Of a stretch of 64,000 bases of DNA, positions 22,023 through 32,331 are shown piece by piece (position 1 is the first letter of the stretch; each line of letters begins with the position of its first letter). This DNA comes from Gammaproteobacteria bacterium (lineage in GTDB: Bacteria > Pseudomonadota > Gammaproteobacteria > Arenicellales > Poriferihabitantaceae), in the NCBI GenBank assembly GCA_026709505.1, contig JAPOSW010000072.1, positions 62,001 through 126,000 on the forward strand, written 5' to 3'. The notes under the pieces are model-generated. The model searched no databases. It had not been told where the DNA came from and was given only the letters and a program-made list of their open reading frames with translations. Both the position numbers and the translations under genes were made by a program.

Positions 22023-22697
22023 ATGAACATAGGTATTCCAACCCTGAACAAAAAATATCCAAGAACGTCATATTGGCCATTTTCCCCATTTAAGGGGCGT
22101 ACTGAGGGAATTCATGCGGATCCATCGCATTTTGTGGGCGTGCCTGTCGTAATAACCGAAAAACTGGACGGCTGTAACGTCCTCTTGCATAGCTGCAAGG
22201 TATATGGGCGTAGTGTTTCTACACCTTCCGAAGAAAAATGGATGGCGCTGGTGAAAAAACATCATGCCTGGAAAATCACCGAACCCGATATCTACCTTTA
22301 CGGGGAGGATATCTATGGTGTACACAGCATTACATACAACGCGGTACCCGAGAACCGGACTTTCTATGCTTTTTCACTGCGTGATGGAACAGGATCCTTT
22401 TCTTCGTTTGCTAAAATGTCCGATTATGCAACTCACAAAAACATTCCTGTTGTTCCTGTCCTTTTCGAAGGGGTCTTTGACTCAGCCACAGAAATTTGTT
22501 CATTCGTCAATCATGCTCACGAGGAGCCTTCCGTCTTGGGTGGAGAGAGGGAGGGAATAGTAATGCGTCTGGCATGCGATTTCGCTGAATCAGAGTTTCC
22601 GCTCAATATCTGCAAGAGTGTTCGCCCTGGACATGTAAAAAACGCTGAGCACTGGACGAGGAACTGGCAACCCTGTCAAGTGTTGGCAAGTGTCTGA
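22023..22697 (+). CDS. RNA ligase (Rnl2-like nucleotidyltransferase superfamily)
   Basis: Motif I EKLDGCN, motif III-like YGEDIYGVHSI, motif IV EGIVMR, motif V KSVRPGHVK. Confidence 0.85.
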   Translation: MNIGIPTLNKKYPRTSYWPFSPFKGRTEGIHADPSHFVGVPVVITEKLDGCNVLLHSCKVYGRSVSTPSEEKWMALVKKHHAWKITEPDIYLYGEDIYGVHSITYNAVPENRTFYAFSLRDGTGSFSSFAKMSDYATHKNIPVVPVLFEGVFDSATEICSFVNHAHEEPSVLGGEREGIVMRLACDFAESEFPLNICKSVRPGHVKNAEHWTRNWQPCQVLASV

Positions 22698-22871
22698 GGG
22701 AAAAGCAGTAGAATTAAGCCAATCCGATTACTCGATCAATGTTCAACCTCGTTCGATCCCATGTTACCTTCAGTGAGATGATTCTCGAACATGTACATAT
22801 TCTCCGTTGCCTTGTAGGTTTGTAGACCCCGCCAATCGCTCCGCCCGGTATCTCCCTGCTAACCACAGGAT

Positions 22872-24167
22872 CTAAAAATGATATTCAAGTACCAGTCCAA
22901 TATGGTCATCCTTCTCGACCGGGTCCACAAAGAGGTCTCCTTCGGTGTTCCATAGCACTTGGGCATTGGCTCGAAACGACCAGCTGTCAGTTATGCGGCG
23001 TTCGATCCGGGCATCAAAAACCCGTGAATCACTATCGAGATCATAGGTAATGCCAATTACCGCTTCGGTGCTCTGTATATCGTTGAACGATACCCGGGTT
23101 GCCAGAAAAAGATCGTTCTGGAAGGAGTTGGTTGACCTCTCTCCCCGGGCATCGGAAATCCATTCAAGTATCAAGCCCACGTCCTTGTCGGAATCAAGGA
23201 CCGCATAAAACGTATATTCCCCACCCACCAGTCTGGCCGAGTAATCTTCTTCTGCCTGATATGGAAGTGCATTCTTCAGGCCGGAACGATGAATGGCTTC
23301 CAGTTTCAAAAGCCATGGACCAGTAGTTAACTGGGCATCAAGACCGTATTGCCGGATTAATTCATAATGCGGCAACAGGACTCCCGACTGCAAGTCAGCC
23401 ATCAGGGTGGGATCCCTGCTTGTACCGCGAAACACGCTGAATCCGATATCCAGAGACCCAACGTATCCCTGAAATCGCGCGGCCAGATCAAGATGCCGCT
23501 TTTCATGGCTGTCCTCGTAACTGACCCTGTCGTTATCCACCACAAGCCCACGAAAACGACCACTCCGTCCGGGGTACGTTCGTTTCCGATGATAGGGCAA
23601 GCCCAGCATCTCGAAAGCCCCCCATTGCCCGGTCAGCGCCAGTCGAACCATGGGCTGGCCCAAACGCGACTTCTGATCGGGGTCATGGACCAAATCCGTC
23701 TGGTTGACGATATTCACCAGATTGTGCAACTCGGCAACTCCCCAGAACACCTTGTCAACACCGAGACGCAACTCCCATTCGCTATCGCCGAAATCTCCAT
23801 AGGTCAGGAAATAGGCCTCACGAAGATCGACCTGACTTCGCTCGGAGTCTGTGGCGTCATAACGGAAATAAGGCGTGAATGTGAAACTCCGGTCTTGATC
23901 ATCCACCAGCAGGAACGTGGTCTCGGAAGACAGGCTGAACAGATGAGAACGCTGACGTGGATCATCGGTTTGCTCGGCATACCACCGGTAATCAAGCCCG
24001 AGGGTGCCGAAGGTTGAAACATCGATCCCGCTGGCATGAAGTCCAGATGAGAATGCACCCATCGCAGCCAGGAACAGGCGGGGGACATTGTCCAAACCAA
24101 GTCTCATAATCTCGTCAATAATGTATATGGAGCCAAATGCCAGCTGGCAAGCCGAGGCGCATTGCAC
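22872..24167 (-). CDS. Outer-membrane beta-barrel / porin-like protein
   Basis: Signal-like N-terminus, alternating aromatic beta-strands (ELRLGVDKVFWGVAELHNLVNIVNQTD), C-terminal LVLEYHF. Confidence 0.6.
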   Translation of the reverse strand: MQCASACQLAFGSIYIIDEIMRLGLDNVPRLFLAAMGAFSSGLHASGIDVSTFGTLGLDYRWYAEQTDDPRQRSHLFSLSSETTFLLVDDQDRSFTFTPYFRYDATDSERSQVDLREAYFLTYGDFGDSEWELRLGVDKVFWGVAELHNLVNIVNQTDLVHDPDQKSRLGQPMVRLALTGQWGAFEMLGLPYHRKRTYPGRSGRFRGLVVDNDRVSYEDSHEKRHLDLAARFQGYVGSLDIGFSVFRGTSRDPTLMADLQSGVLLPHYELIRQYGLDAQLTTGPWLLKLEAIHRSGLKNALPYQAEEDYSARLVGGEYTFYAVLDSDKDVGLILEWISDARGERSTNSFQNDLFLATRVSFNDIQSTEAVIGITYDLDSDSRVFDARIERRITDSWSFRANAQVLWNTEGDLFVDPVEKDDHIGLVLEYHF

Positions 24168-24179
24168 CCTGATGCGGGG

Positions 24180-25274
24180 TTAGAACATCATTCGCTGAAA
24201 GCGGAGCGTGGTTCGAAAATGCTGCGAATCTTCCATAAGGTTCGCATGCTTGTCAAAATACGCCCGGGAATATTCCTGAATGCCGCTTTGCAGTCTGTTT
24301 TTATTCAAGCCCTCTGCAACAGAAAGTCCAAGACATATGCCTCCCCAAATTCCAAAATGGATTCCCTCTCCGGTGAAGGGGTCAATCATGGCTGCAGCGT
24401 CACCAATCAATGCTACCTGTCGATGGGGCGCGAGCGGCAACCCAGACCAGGATAATGGTAACGGATGGGCATTGATATTGCGTACTTCTTCAAGAACGAT
24501 TCCAATGCTTGCAAGATACCCAATGTAAAAATCAAGATGTGACTTCAGAGTGCTGCCGTACAGTTTATAGTCTCGCTGATCAAGAACAATCCCTATATTA
24601 ACCTTGTTGTCCAGCAGGGGAAACAACCAGCCGTATCCTGGCATCAAGTGCTCCAGATAGTCGATTCGCATGAGTCCCTCGTCAAGATCGGGAGCTTGTG
24701 CATAGGCACGAACACCAACAAACATGTATTTTTCGCTGTTAAGCTCCAACCCGGCAATCCTGCGCACTCTGGAGCTCGCGCCATCTGCTCCTACTAGCAC
24801 CCTAGCCTGCAAGACAAGCGGAAAATTCAAGCGGTCCTTGAGCGTCAGAGTCCATAATGAGGAATTCTCGTCAAAAACCGCATCAGATAGCGCATACCCG
24901 GCAAAGTTCCGTGCACCTCGATCAATTGCAGACTGGTAGATCGAATTGTCAAGTATCTTCCGTTCGACAATGTAATAGGAGTGATTGGCAAAATCGACCA
25001 GATTTTGCATATACCTGAATCTCTCCGGGACAGTTGGTGACAGGCATTGAATTTGAGTTCGACCCGTGAAAATGTGATCCATGCCAAGTTCAACCAGCAT
25101 TTTCATGGCATCTTCTCGAACCGCATCTCCACATGATTTATCACGGGGAAATTCTTCACGGTCAATCAGGGCAACATTCAGGTCATTGTCTGCAGCAAGT
25201 ACACTGCACGCACAAACGCTTCCCGATGGACCGGCACCCACAATAGCGATATCTAAAGGTTGTTGGTTCACCAT
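24180..25274 (-). CDS. Geranylgeranyl reductase family FAD-dependent oxidoreductase
   Basis: IAIVGAGPSGSVCAC, RDKSCGDAVRE, VGADGASSRVRR, LIGDAAAMIDPFTGEGIHFG. Confidence 0.9.
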   Translation of the reverse strand: MVNQQPLDIAIVGAGPSGSVCACSVLAADNDLNVALIDREEFPRDKSCGDAVREDAMKMLVELGMDHIFTGRTQIQCLSPTVPERFRYMQNLVDFANHSYYIVERKILDNSIYQSAIDRGARNFAGYALSDAVFDENSSLWTLTLKDRLNFPLVLQARVLVGADGASSRVRRIAGLELNSEKYMFVGVRAYAQAPDLDEGLMRIDYLEHLMPGYGWLFPLLDNKVNIGIVLDQRDYKLYGSTLKSHLDFYIGYLASIGIVLEEVRNINAHPLPLSWSGLPLAPHRQVALIGDAAAMIDPFTGEGIHFGIWGGICLGLSVAEGLNKNRLQSGIQEYSRAYFDKHANLMEDSQHFRTTLRFQRMMF

Positions 25275-25708
25275 TGGCCTGAAGCAGTTTGCTCAGGGAA
25301 TCGACTGCACGCAGCCTGTCGAAGCATCATCATTGTATAACTGCCATTCACCGTCTTATGTGCCATTACCTCAGTATTGATCAAGGGCCAGAAGAAGCTT
25401 GCCTATCAAGCCATTCAAAACAACGGGAAGCTGTCTGCTTGCCTGCCAATCATGATATTATATTCCGATGGTTGGATGAAATCACCTTACATTGAGTCAT
25501 CGGGCCGGTTACATTGACAAAATGCTGGATGTAGTTTTGCAGTACTTTCAGCTGATATTGTCGAGTCTCCGTTTAAGCCCCATCATACTGCATGCATTAT
25601 TGACGAACCATGGGGTATGCAGAAATTTACATATCCAGCCAGTGAATCAAATCATAAAGACGATAGTTTCAGGTTCTTGTGTCTTGAATATGCTCAAGCA
25701 CGAATGGC

Positions 25709-26689
25709 ATGTCGCATCAGGCATGGTACACAATTGCTTTATCAGATTTACCCATATGGCAATCTCTGGAAACACATAAAATGCCAAGATTAGATCGACT
25801 GGATGAAGCAGCCTCCAGCCCAAGCAAACATCGTCAGTTCGATGTGTTGCTGTCCGTTACAGCGCCCCATGAGCTTCTGCTGTTCATCATTACCCTTTTG
25901 CTCATAATGTCGGGGATGGCCTGGATGCTATTCTGGAATGTAGAACGCACAATACATATTGATGGTCTACTGATTAATCCGGGAGCCAGGCATGAAGTCA
26001 CCACCTTGGATTCCGGTCATCTGATTGAATACACGCGCCGCAAAGGTGATATTGTTATGCCGGGTGATAGAATCGCTCGGCAAAGCATTCCCGAACTGGA
26101 CCGAGAACTGGTCATGTTGTGGAATCGACTATTGCATGATATGAAACATGTCACTCAGGAGGATTCAACAATTCCTGCAGAACAAAAGAACCAGGCCGCA
26201 ATCCGATCATTATTATCAAGTATTGAGGCTCAACGCGCCGCGCGTGAAAATATTGTCACGCATGTCGGAGGCGAGGTTGTGGCACTGCATGCGGATCCAG
26301 GAGAGTTTCTCCCGGCAGGCTCTACGGTGTCGAGAATTCGAAAAATTCCGGAAGATCGACCAGATGAAATGCAGGTGGTCCTGCGAGTCGAACCGAACAT
26401 TGCAAAACGCATACGATTGGGAATGCCCTCAAAAATACACGTAGACTTTCCGGGCAGAGGGCTCTTGCAATTCACCGGCGAGGTAGTTGCCGTTGATTAT
26501 GAAACGCTCCCAAATTGGCTCGCAACGCTTCCGCCAATTGTCGAGGGAGCAAAATATCGAATCGATATTGAGCTTCACCAAACAACCGACAATCCCTTGC
26601 CCGATGCCACAGTCTGTCAGGTCACTGTTATCCTCGGTGAAACCACCCCTCTGCAAATGCTGGCAACGAATCTGACTACAAGCTCATGA
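25709..26689 (+). CDS. NHLM-type bacteriocin secretion membrane-fusion (HlyD-like) protein; likely start 25781
   Basis: Single N-terminal TM, HlyD/biotinyl-lipoyl-like architecture, directly upstream of the NHLM ABC pair. Confidence 0.8.
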   Translation: MSHQAWYTIALSDLPIWQSLETHKMPRLDRLDEAASSPSKHRQFDVLLSVTAPHELLLFIITLLLIMSGMAWMLFWNVERTIHIDGLLINPGARHEVTTLDSGHLIEYTRRKGDIVMPGDRIARQSIPELDRELVMLWNRLLHDMKHVTQEDSTIPAEQKNQAAIRSLLSSIEAQRAARENIVTHVGGEVVALHADPGEFLPAGSTVSRIRKIPEDRPDEMQVVLRVEPNIAKRIRLGMPSKIHVDFPGRGLLQFTGEVVAVDYETLPNWLATLPPIVEGAKYRIDIELHQTTDNPLPDATVCQVTVILGETTPLQMLATNLTTSS

Positions 26690-26801
26690 TGCACCCCATG
26701 TTTCCCATACAGTGCCTCAAGTGAGTCTATACGCCCTTAAGCATAAGCATTGATCGGGTATTGAAACGTCTCATGATATCAATTGCCCAAGCTCGTCGAT
26801 A

Positions 26802-29018
26802 ATGTCGCGATTCCCCTTCAACCTTCTGGCCCGTGCAAGTCACAATACAGTAAAGCGGAAACGCCGCGTAGTCACGCCACTCGTCATGCAGATGCATATG
26901 ACTGAATGCGGTGCCGCATGCCTTTCCAGCATACTGGCCTATTTCGGATGCTGGGTTCCTCTCAATGAGCTGCGCAACCTGTGCGGCGTTAATCGGGACG
27001 GCTCGACTGCTGCAGGACTCGCCAGGGCTGCCAAACTCTACGGGCTAGAATGCTCGGGGCACAGTGTCAATGCCAAACATGTGTTTGATATGTCCTTGCC
27101 GCAAATTCTGTTTTGGGAATGGAAACACTTTTTGATTCTTGAGGGATTTGACGAAAGACGTGTTTTCCTGAATGATCCGGCGATGGGACGCCGGGTTCTT
27201 TCTATAGAGGAATTCGAAGCTGGATTCTCGGGGGTTACACTGGTTTTTAAACTCACGCCAGATTTTCAGCCCGGAGGGGATCCACCCGGACTGTTCCAGC
27301 GTCTGCCCAGGTGGTTTCAGGATGTCGGAGGCCCTATCTCTTATATCTTGACAAATGCCTTGATGATGGCATTGCTAGTGCTGATCACTCCGATAACTGT
27401 CGGCTTTTTTGTGGACCATGTCCTGACCGGCACCGAGCAGTGGGGACTTCTTGCTGCAGGAATTCTGGTGGTCGTGGCAATCCTGGTTTACAGCCTTGCC
27501 AGCATCAAGGAACAATGCATAAAACGGCTTTCGGCAAGAATGTCGATCTTGATTGGAAACTACATTCTTACGAAGCTGTTCCGGCTGCCAGCCGAATACT
27601 TTCAAAACCGACTGACTGGTGACCTGACCAATAGAATCATGTCTATCGACAAGATTGCCAAGGGTGCCTGCCGTAATTTCATCGGCCTACTGGTCGAGAT
27701 AACAATGAGCCTGGTATTCCTGGTTGTACTGTTCTATTTCGATGTAATTCTGGGATTAGTGGTTCTAGCCCTGCTGGTGTTGTGCGGCATAGCTACCCAT
27801 GTCGTCGAAAGAATGCGTCACGATGCGAATATCGTTTTGCAACGGGAGCAAAACGTACTGATTGGCGAGGGGATTCTCATGCTTCAGCAGGCTGACAATC
27901 TCCGAATGACCTCTACTGATGACACCTTCTTCGCCCGCTGGAGCGGTCATCAGGCACGCGAGCTGAAAGCGCGGCAACACTTTGCTGAATTTGGCTATAT
28001 CAACTCGGCCACTCCGGGACTATTCATGATCCTTTCCCATGCTGCAGTTCTAGCGGTCGGAGCAAATCAGGTTATCGCCGGACAAATGACGCTGGGGTCA
28101 ATGACGGTAATTTACATTCTGGCTGGCATGCTGTTTGCATCCATCGGTCGACTTCCCGAACTTGCAGACGGATGGCAGGCAATTTCTCTCGGATTGCAGC
28201 AACTTGAAGACATTACGGAATCGGAGGAAGACCCGCGTTTTCGGAATGACGACTCTAAGGACAGCACTACCGCCACTCTAAACGGGCGTTTGAGGTTGAG
28301 CGGTCATCTTGAACTTCGGGGCATAACGTTTGGTTATGACAGGGGAAGGAAACCTTTGATCAAGAACTTTGACCTTGTCATTAAGCCAGGGCAGAGAATT
28401 GCTGTCATTGGTAAAAGTGGATCCGGCAAGTCGACTTTGGCATCGCTTGTCTCCGGCAACTATCAATCCTGGTCAGGAGAAATCCTCTTTGACGGCCTTG
28501 CACGAGAGAATATTCCCTTGCAGGTCATGGTTCGCTCTCTCTCAATGGTCAACCAGGAACCTGTCCTGTTCTCCGCAACGATTCGTGAAAACATCACATT
28601 ATGGAACTACGCAGTACCTGATAACATTCTGGTTCAGGCCGCACGGGATGCTTGTATCCATGACCAAATTCTGAGTCGTGAAGATGGGTACGAGACGCTG
28701 GTTGATGAAGGAGGCGGAAATTTCAGTGGCGGTGAATGTCAACGCCTGGAAATCGCCCGTGCCCTGGCCGGCAATCCATCAATACTAATTCTTGACGAGG
28801 CCACAAGCGCTCTCGACTCCAGCACCGAAAACGAGATCGACAATGCCATCAGGCGACGGGGGATGAGTTGTCTTGTCATTGCGCATCGCCTGAGCACCAT
28901 CCGTGACTGCGATGAAATTGTCGTTCTTGACAAGGGCATCGTGGTACAGAGGGGCGATCATGAGCAGCTCATGTCAGAGATGGATGGTCTGTATCGCCAG
29001 CTCGTCCAGTCGGGCTAG
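26802..29018 (+). CDS. NHLM bacteriocin-system ABC transporter with N-terminal C39 peptidase domain
   Basis: C39 motif TECGAACLSSILAYFG, HFLILEGF...FLNDPAMGRR; Walker A GKSGSGKSTLAS, signature FSGGECQR. Confidence 0.95.
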   Translation: MSRFPFNLLARASHNTVKRKRRVVTPLVMQMHMTECGAACLSSILAYFGCWVPLNELRNLCGVNRDGSTAAGLARAAKLYGLECSGHSVNAKHVFDMSLPQILFWEWKHFLILEGFDERRVFLNDPAMGRRVLSIEEFEAGFSGVTLVFKLTPDFQPGGDPPGLFQRLPRWFQDVGGPISYILTNALMMALLVLITPITVGFFVDHVLTGTEQWGLLAAGILVVVAILVYSLASIKEQCIKRLSARMSILIGNYILTKLFRLPAEYFQNRLTGDLTNRIMSIDKIAKGACRNFIGLLVEITMSLVFLVVLFYFDVILGLVVLALLVLCGIATHVVERMRHDANIVLQREQNVLIGEGILMLQQADNLRMTSTDDTFFARWSGHQARELKARQHFAEFGYINSATPGLFMILSHAAVLAVGANQVIAGQMTLGSMTVIYILAGMLFASIGRLPELADGWQAISLGLQQLEDITESEEDPRFRNDDSKDSTTATLNGRLRLSGHLELRGITFGYDRGRKPLIKNFDLVIKPGQRIAVIGKSGSGKSTLASLVSGNYQSWSGEILFDGLARENIPLQVMVRSLSMVNQEPVLFSATIRENITLWNYAVPDNILVQAARDACIHDQILSREDGYETLVDEGGGNFSGGECQRLEIARALAGNPSILILDEATSALDSSTENEIDNAIRRRGMSCLVIAHRLSTIRDCDEIVVLDKGIVVQRGDHEQLMSEMDGLYRQLVQSG

Positions 29019-31949
29019 ATGATGTCAAACCCGTATTACTCGTCATTGACCGAGCTGGCTGTACATTCGGGATCAATCATCAATTGTGCTGGAAATTTGC
29101 CACTTGATCTGAATGACCCTGATAGCGTGTGGTTTCTGGAAACCGGTGCAGTCGATATCTTTCTGATCGAACAAATTGATGGCAAGGAGCAGACAGCACC
29201 GGAACAACTAATGCATGCTGAAGCAGGCGACTTGATACTTGGCGTCGCCAGTCAAGCGCAACAATCAACCTTGAGCCTGATTGCAAAAGGACTGCCCGGC
29301 ACACAATTGCGTCGGCTGCCAATCTGCGAACTTGCGAAAGTCCAGGCTGACGATCTTTCGGAGAAGGTCGATACCTGGATCATGGCTATTTCGGCTGCAT
29401 TGTCGCGTGATATCATGTTCCCCTCATTGCCCGATGTACTAGTTGAAGTCGGACAGAGACCCGCACTTCATGGAAATATCTTCTCCACAAGACGTGGTGT
29501 GGCTTGGCTGCAAGTGGCGAATCAATCTTCGGCAGTCTATATGGGACTGGTCGATATCGATGCAAACGACCAACATCAAGATATCTCTCTGGACCTGTTG
29601 CCTCTGACTCCGACGAGTTGGCTCGAGATGGGTACTCCACAATCAGTCAGCAGGCTCATATCCACCCGAGAACTCGTGGAAGATGGACGCATAGCGTCGG
29701 TGCTGGGCCAGTTCCACCGACTGGTTCTCGATACCGAGCGGATCAATCGCATGCTCACGGTTGTTGATCAGGCAAACCTGGAAAGGGTGAGCATGAAGGT
29801 TCGCCGCATCGAGGAAGATCATGCTCGACGCAAACTGCTTGAGATATCAAGGGTATCCGAAACCGAGGGCACTAGCGGCGGATCGGAACTCAACAAGGCA
29901 TTGCTTAAGATCGGACAGCACGAGAATATTGAATTCAGGTTTCCAGACCGAACCGACGCTCTTGAAACACCGCTTGAACTTGCCGACATTCTGCTTTTAT
30001 CGAAGGTGCCCGGGCGCAAAATCCGACTTGCCCCAATGAGCCGCTGGTGGACCGGAGACAGCGGTGCAATGCTTGCCTACAAGAAAGATACTAATCAACC
30101 GGTGGCACTGCTTCCCGACAAGTTCAATCGATATCATGTCTATGACCCCGGCACCGGACGAAAAAGCAGGATTACCGCCGACAATGCCGACTCCATAAAA
30201 CCAGAGGTATGGCTGTTTTATCGACCGTTTGAACCAAGGAAGATTCGCCCGCGCGAGTTGTTGCGGGATTTTAGTGATGGATTGGGCATGGCCATCACCC
30301 GCTTTCTGACAGCCGGACTCGTGGGGGGACTGATTATGCTGTTGCCTGTTTTTGTCCTGGGCTTCGTGGTCAGTCAGGTAATTCCAGCCAGAGAATTCGG
30401 TTTGCTGTATGCCGCAACGACGGGCCTGACAATCCTGGCTGGAGTCTGGGCCTTGATTCATATTCTGCAAGGAATGGCCTTGATGCGTATTGAAGGACGG
30501 ATTGCCTCGCGTATTGAAGCTGCTTTCTGGGACCGTTTGCGTAAACTGCCATTGTCTTTTCTTCAACAATACCCTTCTGCAGACCGTGCCATGCGAGGCA
30601 TGGCCTTCCAACGACTCCGCGATACCATTCAGGGGGTAGCAATCAATAACATGCTGTCGATCATCTTCCTGCTGCCAGCACTATTGGTCATATTTTTCCA
30701 TGATATTGGACTAGGCCTTGTCACTACAGCATTCGGCCTGCTATCTTTGTTCGTGACCGTCATTCTTGGGCTTCGGCAAGTATCCCCTTACGAAAGGCTG
30801 CTTCGCATCTCCAATCGGCTAACCGGTGTGCTGTTTCAGTTGATCAATGGCATTGACAAATTACGAATCGATGGCGCTGAGGGCTCCGCTTATGCAGTAT
30901 GGGCTAAAAACTATGGCGAACAGCAGCACGCTGAGACCGAACTGGGCATCTGGCAGTCACGCCTCTCGGCATTTGGTGCAGCACTGCCATTATTTGCGGC
31001 AGCCGTACTATTGGCAGCCATATCGCTTAGCAGCACAGAGGCTATTGCATCTGGAGATTTTCTGATTGTTTATGTGGCATTCCTGCTTTTTATTAGCGGA
31101 GTGATCCGTCTCGGCCTTTCGTTTGGAGCCGCAACCGCAGTTGCTGCTGAAATTGCGCAAGTCGAACCATTTCTGGCCGAAGCCCCGGAAGCAATTTTTG
31201 GAGATGAGCCGGTAGACCATCTTGGTGGAAACCTTGTTTTCGACCATGTTTCCTTTCGTTATGACCCTGATGGGCCATTGATACTTGACGATATCTCGAT
31301 GCAGGTAAAAAGCGGAGAGTTTGTTGCCATCGCCGGAGAATCCGGATCTGGAAAAAGCACACTTTTTCATCTCGCTCTTGGCCTATACGAAACCTATAGC
31401 GGGACAATCAGCTTTGATGACCGTGACTTAAAACAGCTTAATGTTAATCAGGTACGCCAGCATATTGGCGTAGTACCCCAGAAGGCCAAGCTTCACCCAC
31501 AAGACATTTGGGACAATATTGTATCTGGCCAGGAAGAGGTTGATGCTTCCACCGTATGGCAAACGATAGAAATAGCAGATATCAAGGAGGATATTCTCAG
31601 GATGCCGATGCAGCTATTAACCAGTGTCGGCGACAGCCAAAGCGGATTATCCGGTGGCGAGACTCAACGGATAATAATTGCCCGCGCCCTAATGCGAAAT
31701 CCACGGATAATGTTGCTTGATGAAGCCACTAGCCTACTGGACACCAAAAGTCAAGCCAGCATTATGAATACATTATCAAACATGCCCATGACTCGGATTA
31801 TTATCGCACACCGGCTTTCTACATTGCGCGAAGCAGACCGCATCTATGTCATGAAGGCGGGTAAATTTGTCGAACAGGGAACCTATCAGGAATTGATTGC
31901 TGCCGATGGCTTTTTCCGTGAACTGGTTCGACGCCAAGAGTATTCATGA
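29019..31949 (+). CDS. Second NHLM bacteriocin-system ABC transporter (no active C39 domain)
   Basis: 976 aa with long N-terminal non-peptidase region, Walker A GESGSGKSTLFH, LSGGETQR. The preceding gene's TAG stop immediately abuts its ATG. Confidence 0.93.
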   Translation: MMSNPYYSSLTELAVHSGSIINCAGNLPLDLNDPDSVWFLETGAVDIFLIEQIDGKEQTAPEQLMHAEAGDLILGVASQAQQSTLSLIAKGLPGTQLRRLPICELAKVQADDLSEKVDTWIMAISAALSRDIMFPSLPDVLVEVGQRPALHGNIFSTRRGVAWLQVANQSSAVYMGLVDIDANDQHQDISLDLLPLTPTSWLEMGTPQSVSRLISTRELVEDGRIASVLGQFHRLVLDTERINRMLTVVDQANLERVSMKVRRIEEDHARRKLLEISRVSETEGTSGGSELNKALLKIGQHENIEFRFPDRTDALETPLELADILLLSKVPGRKIRLAPMSRWWTGDSGAMLAYKKDTNQPVALLPDKFNRYHVYDPGTGRKSRITADNADSIKPEVWLFYRPFEPRKIRPRELLRDFSDGLGMAITRFLTAGLVGGLIMLLPVFVLGFVVSQVIPAREFGLLYAATTGLTILAGVWALIHILQGMALMRIEGRIASRIEAAFWDRLRKLPLSFLQQYPSADRAMRGMAFQRLRDTIQGVAINNMLSIIFLLPALLVIFFHDIGLGLVTTAFGLLSLFVTVILGLRQVSPYERLLRISNRLTGVLFQLINGIDKLRIDGAEGSAYAVWAKNYGEQQHAETELGIWQSRLSAFGAALPLFAAAVLLAAISLSSTEAIASGDFLIVYVAFLLFISGVIRLGLSFGAATAVAAEIAQVEPFLAEAPEAIFGDEPVDHLGGNLVFDHVSFRYDPDGPLILDDISMQVKSGEFVAIAGESGSGKSTLFHLALGLYETYSGTISFDDRDLKQLNVNQVRQHIGVVPQKAKLHPQDIWDNIVSGQEEVDASTVWQTIEIADIKEDILRMPMQLLTSVGDSQSGLSGGETQRIIIARALMRNPRIMLLDEATSLLDTKSQASIMNTLSNMPMTRIIIAHRLSTLREADRIYVMKAGKFVEQGTYQELIAADGFFRELVRRQEYS

Positions 31950-31999
31950 AGAGCACGGCCCCCTCCCTATGCCGGCTTCTCCAGAAATTGTCAATAGTA

Positions 32000-32168
32000 G
32001 AGCAGCCAACCCCGCAATGCGGAGACGCCGTCATCAATAACTTGTGTCATGGGTAGATTTTCACGATGACTTATCAAGCCTTGAACAATAAACGATCTGA
32101 TTTTCTGGCGGCTCCGGGGAATTAGCTTGAAAACCCGAGTCAAATTAAATTGCCGCATTAATTCAATG
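32000..32168. repeat. Diverged ~170 bp direct repeat, copy 1
   Basis: agcagccaaccccgcaatgcgg...cttgaaaacccgagtcaaattaaattgccgcatta; aligns by eye with 42557-42726. Confidence 0.8.
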
Positions 32169-32331
32169 GGTCGTGAAATTTTTTTTCGAAATAGGCTAGT
32201 GACTATCTTCGAATCATCGTTCCTTGCAGGGCATGCGATTCCATGACATCAGAACGGGAAATTGAATTGTGGTTTCGCCGGACTACCCTAACTCAACATG
32301 CAAGGTCAAGCATCAGAGGGGGTAATCAATA

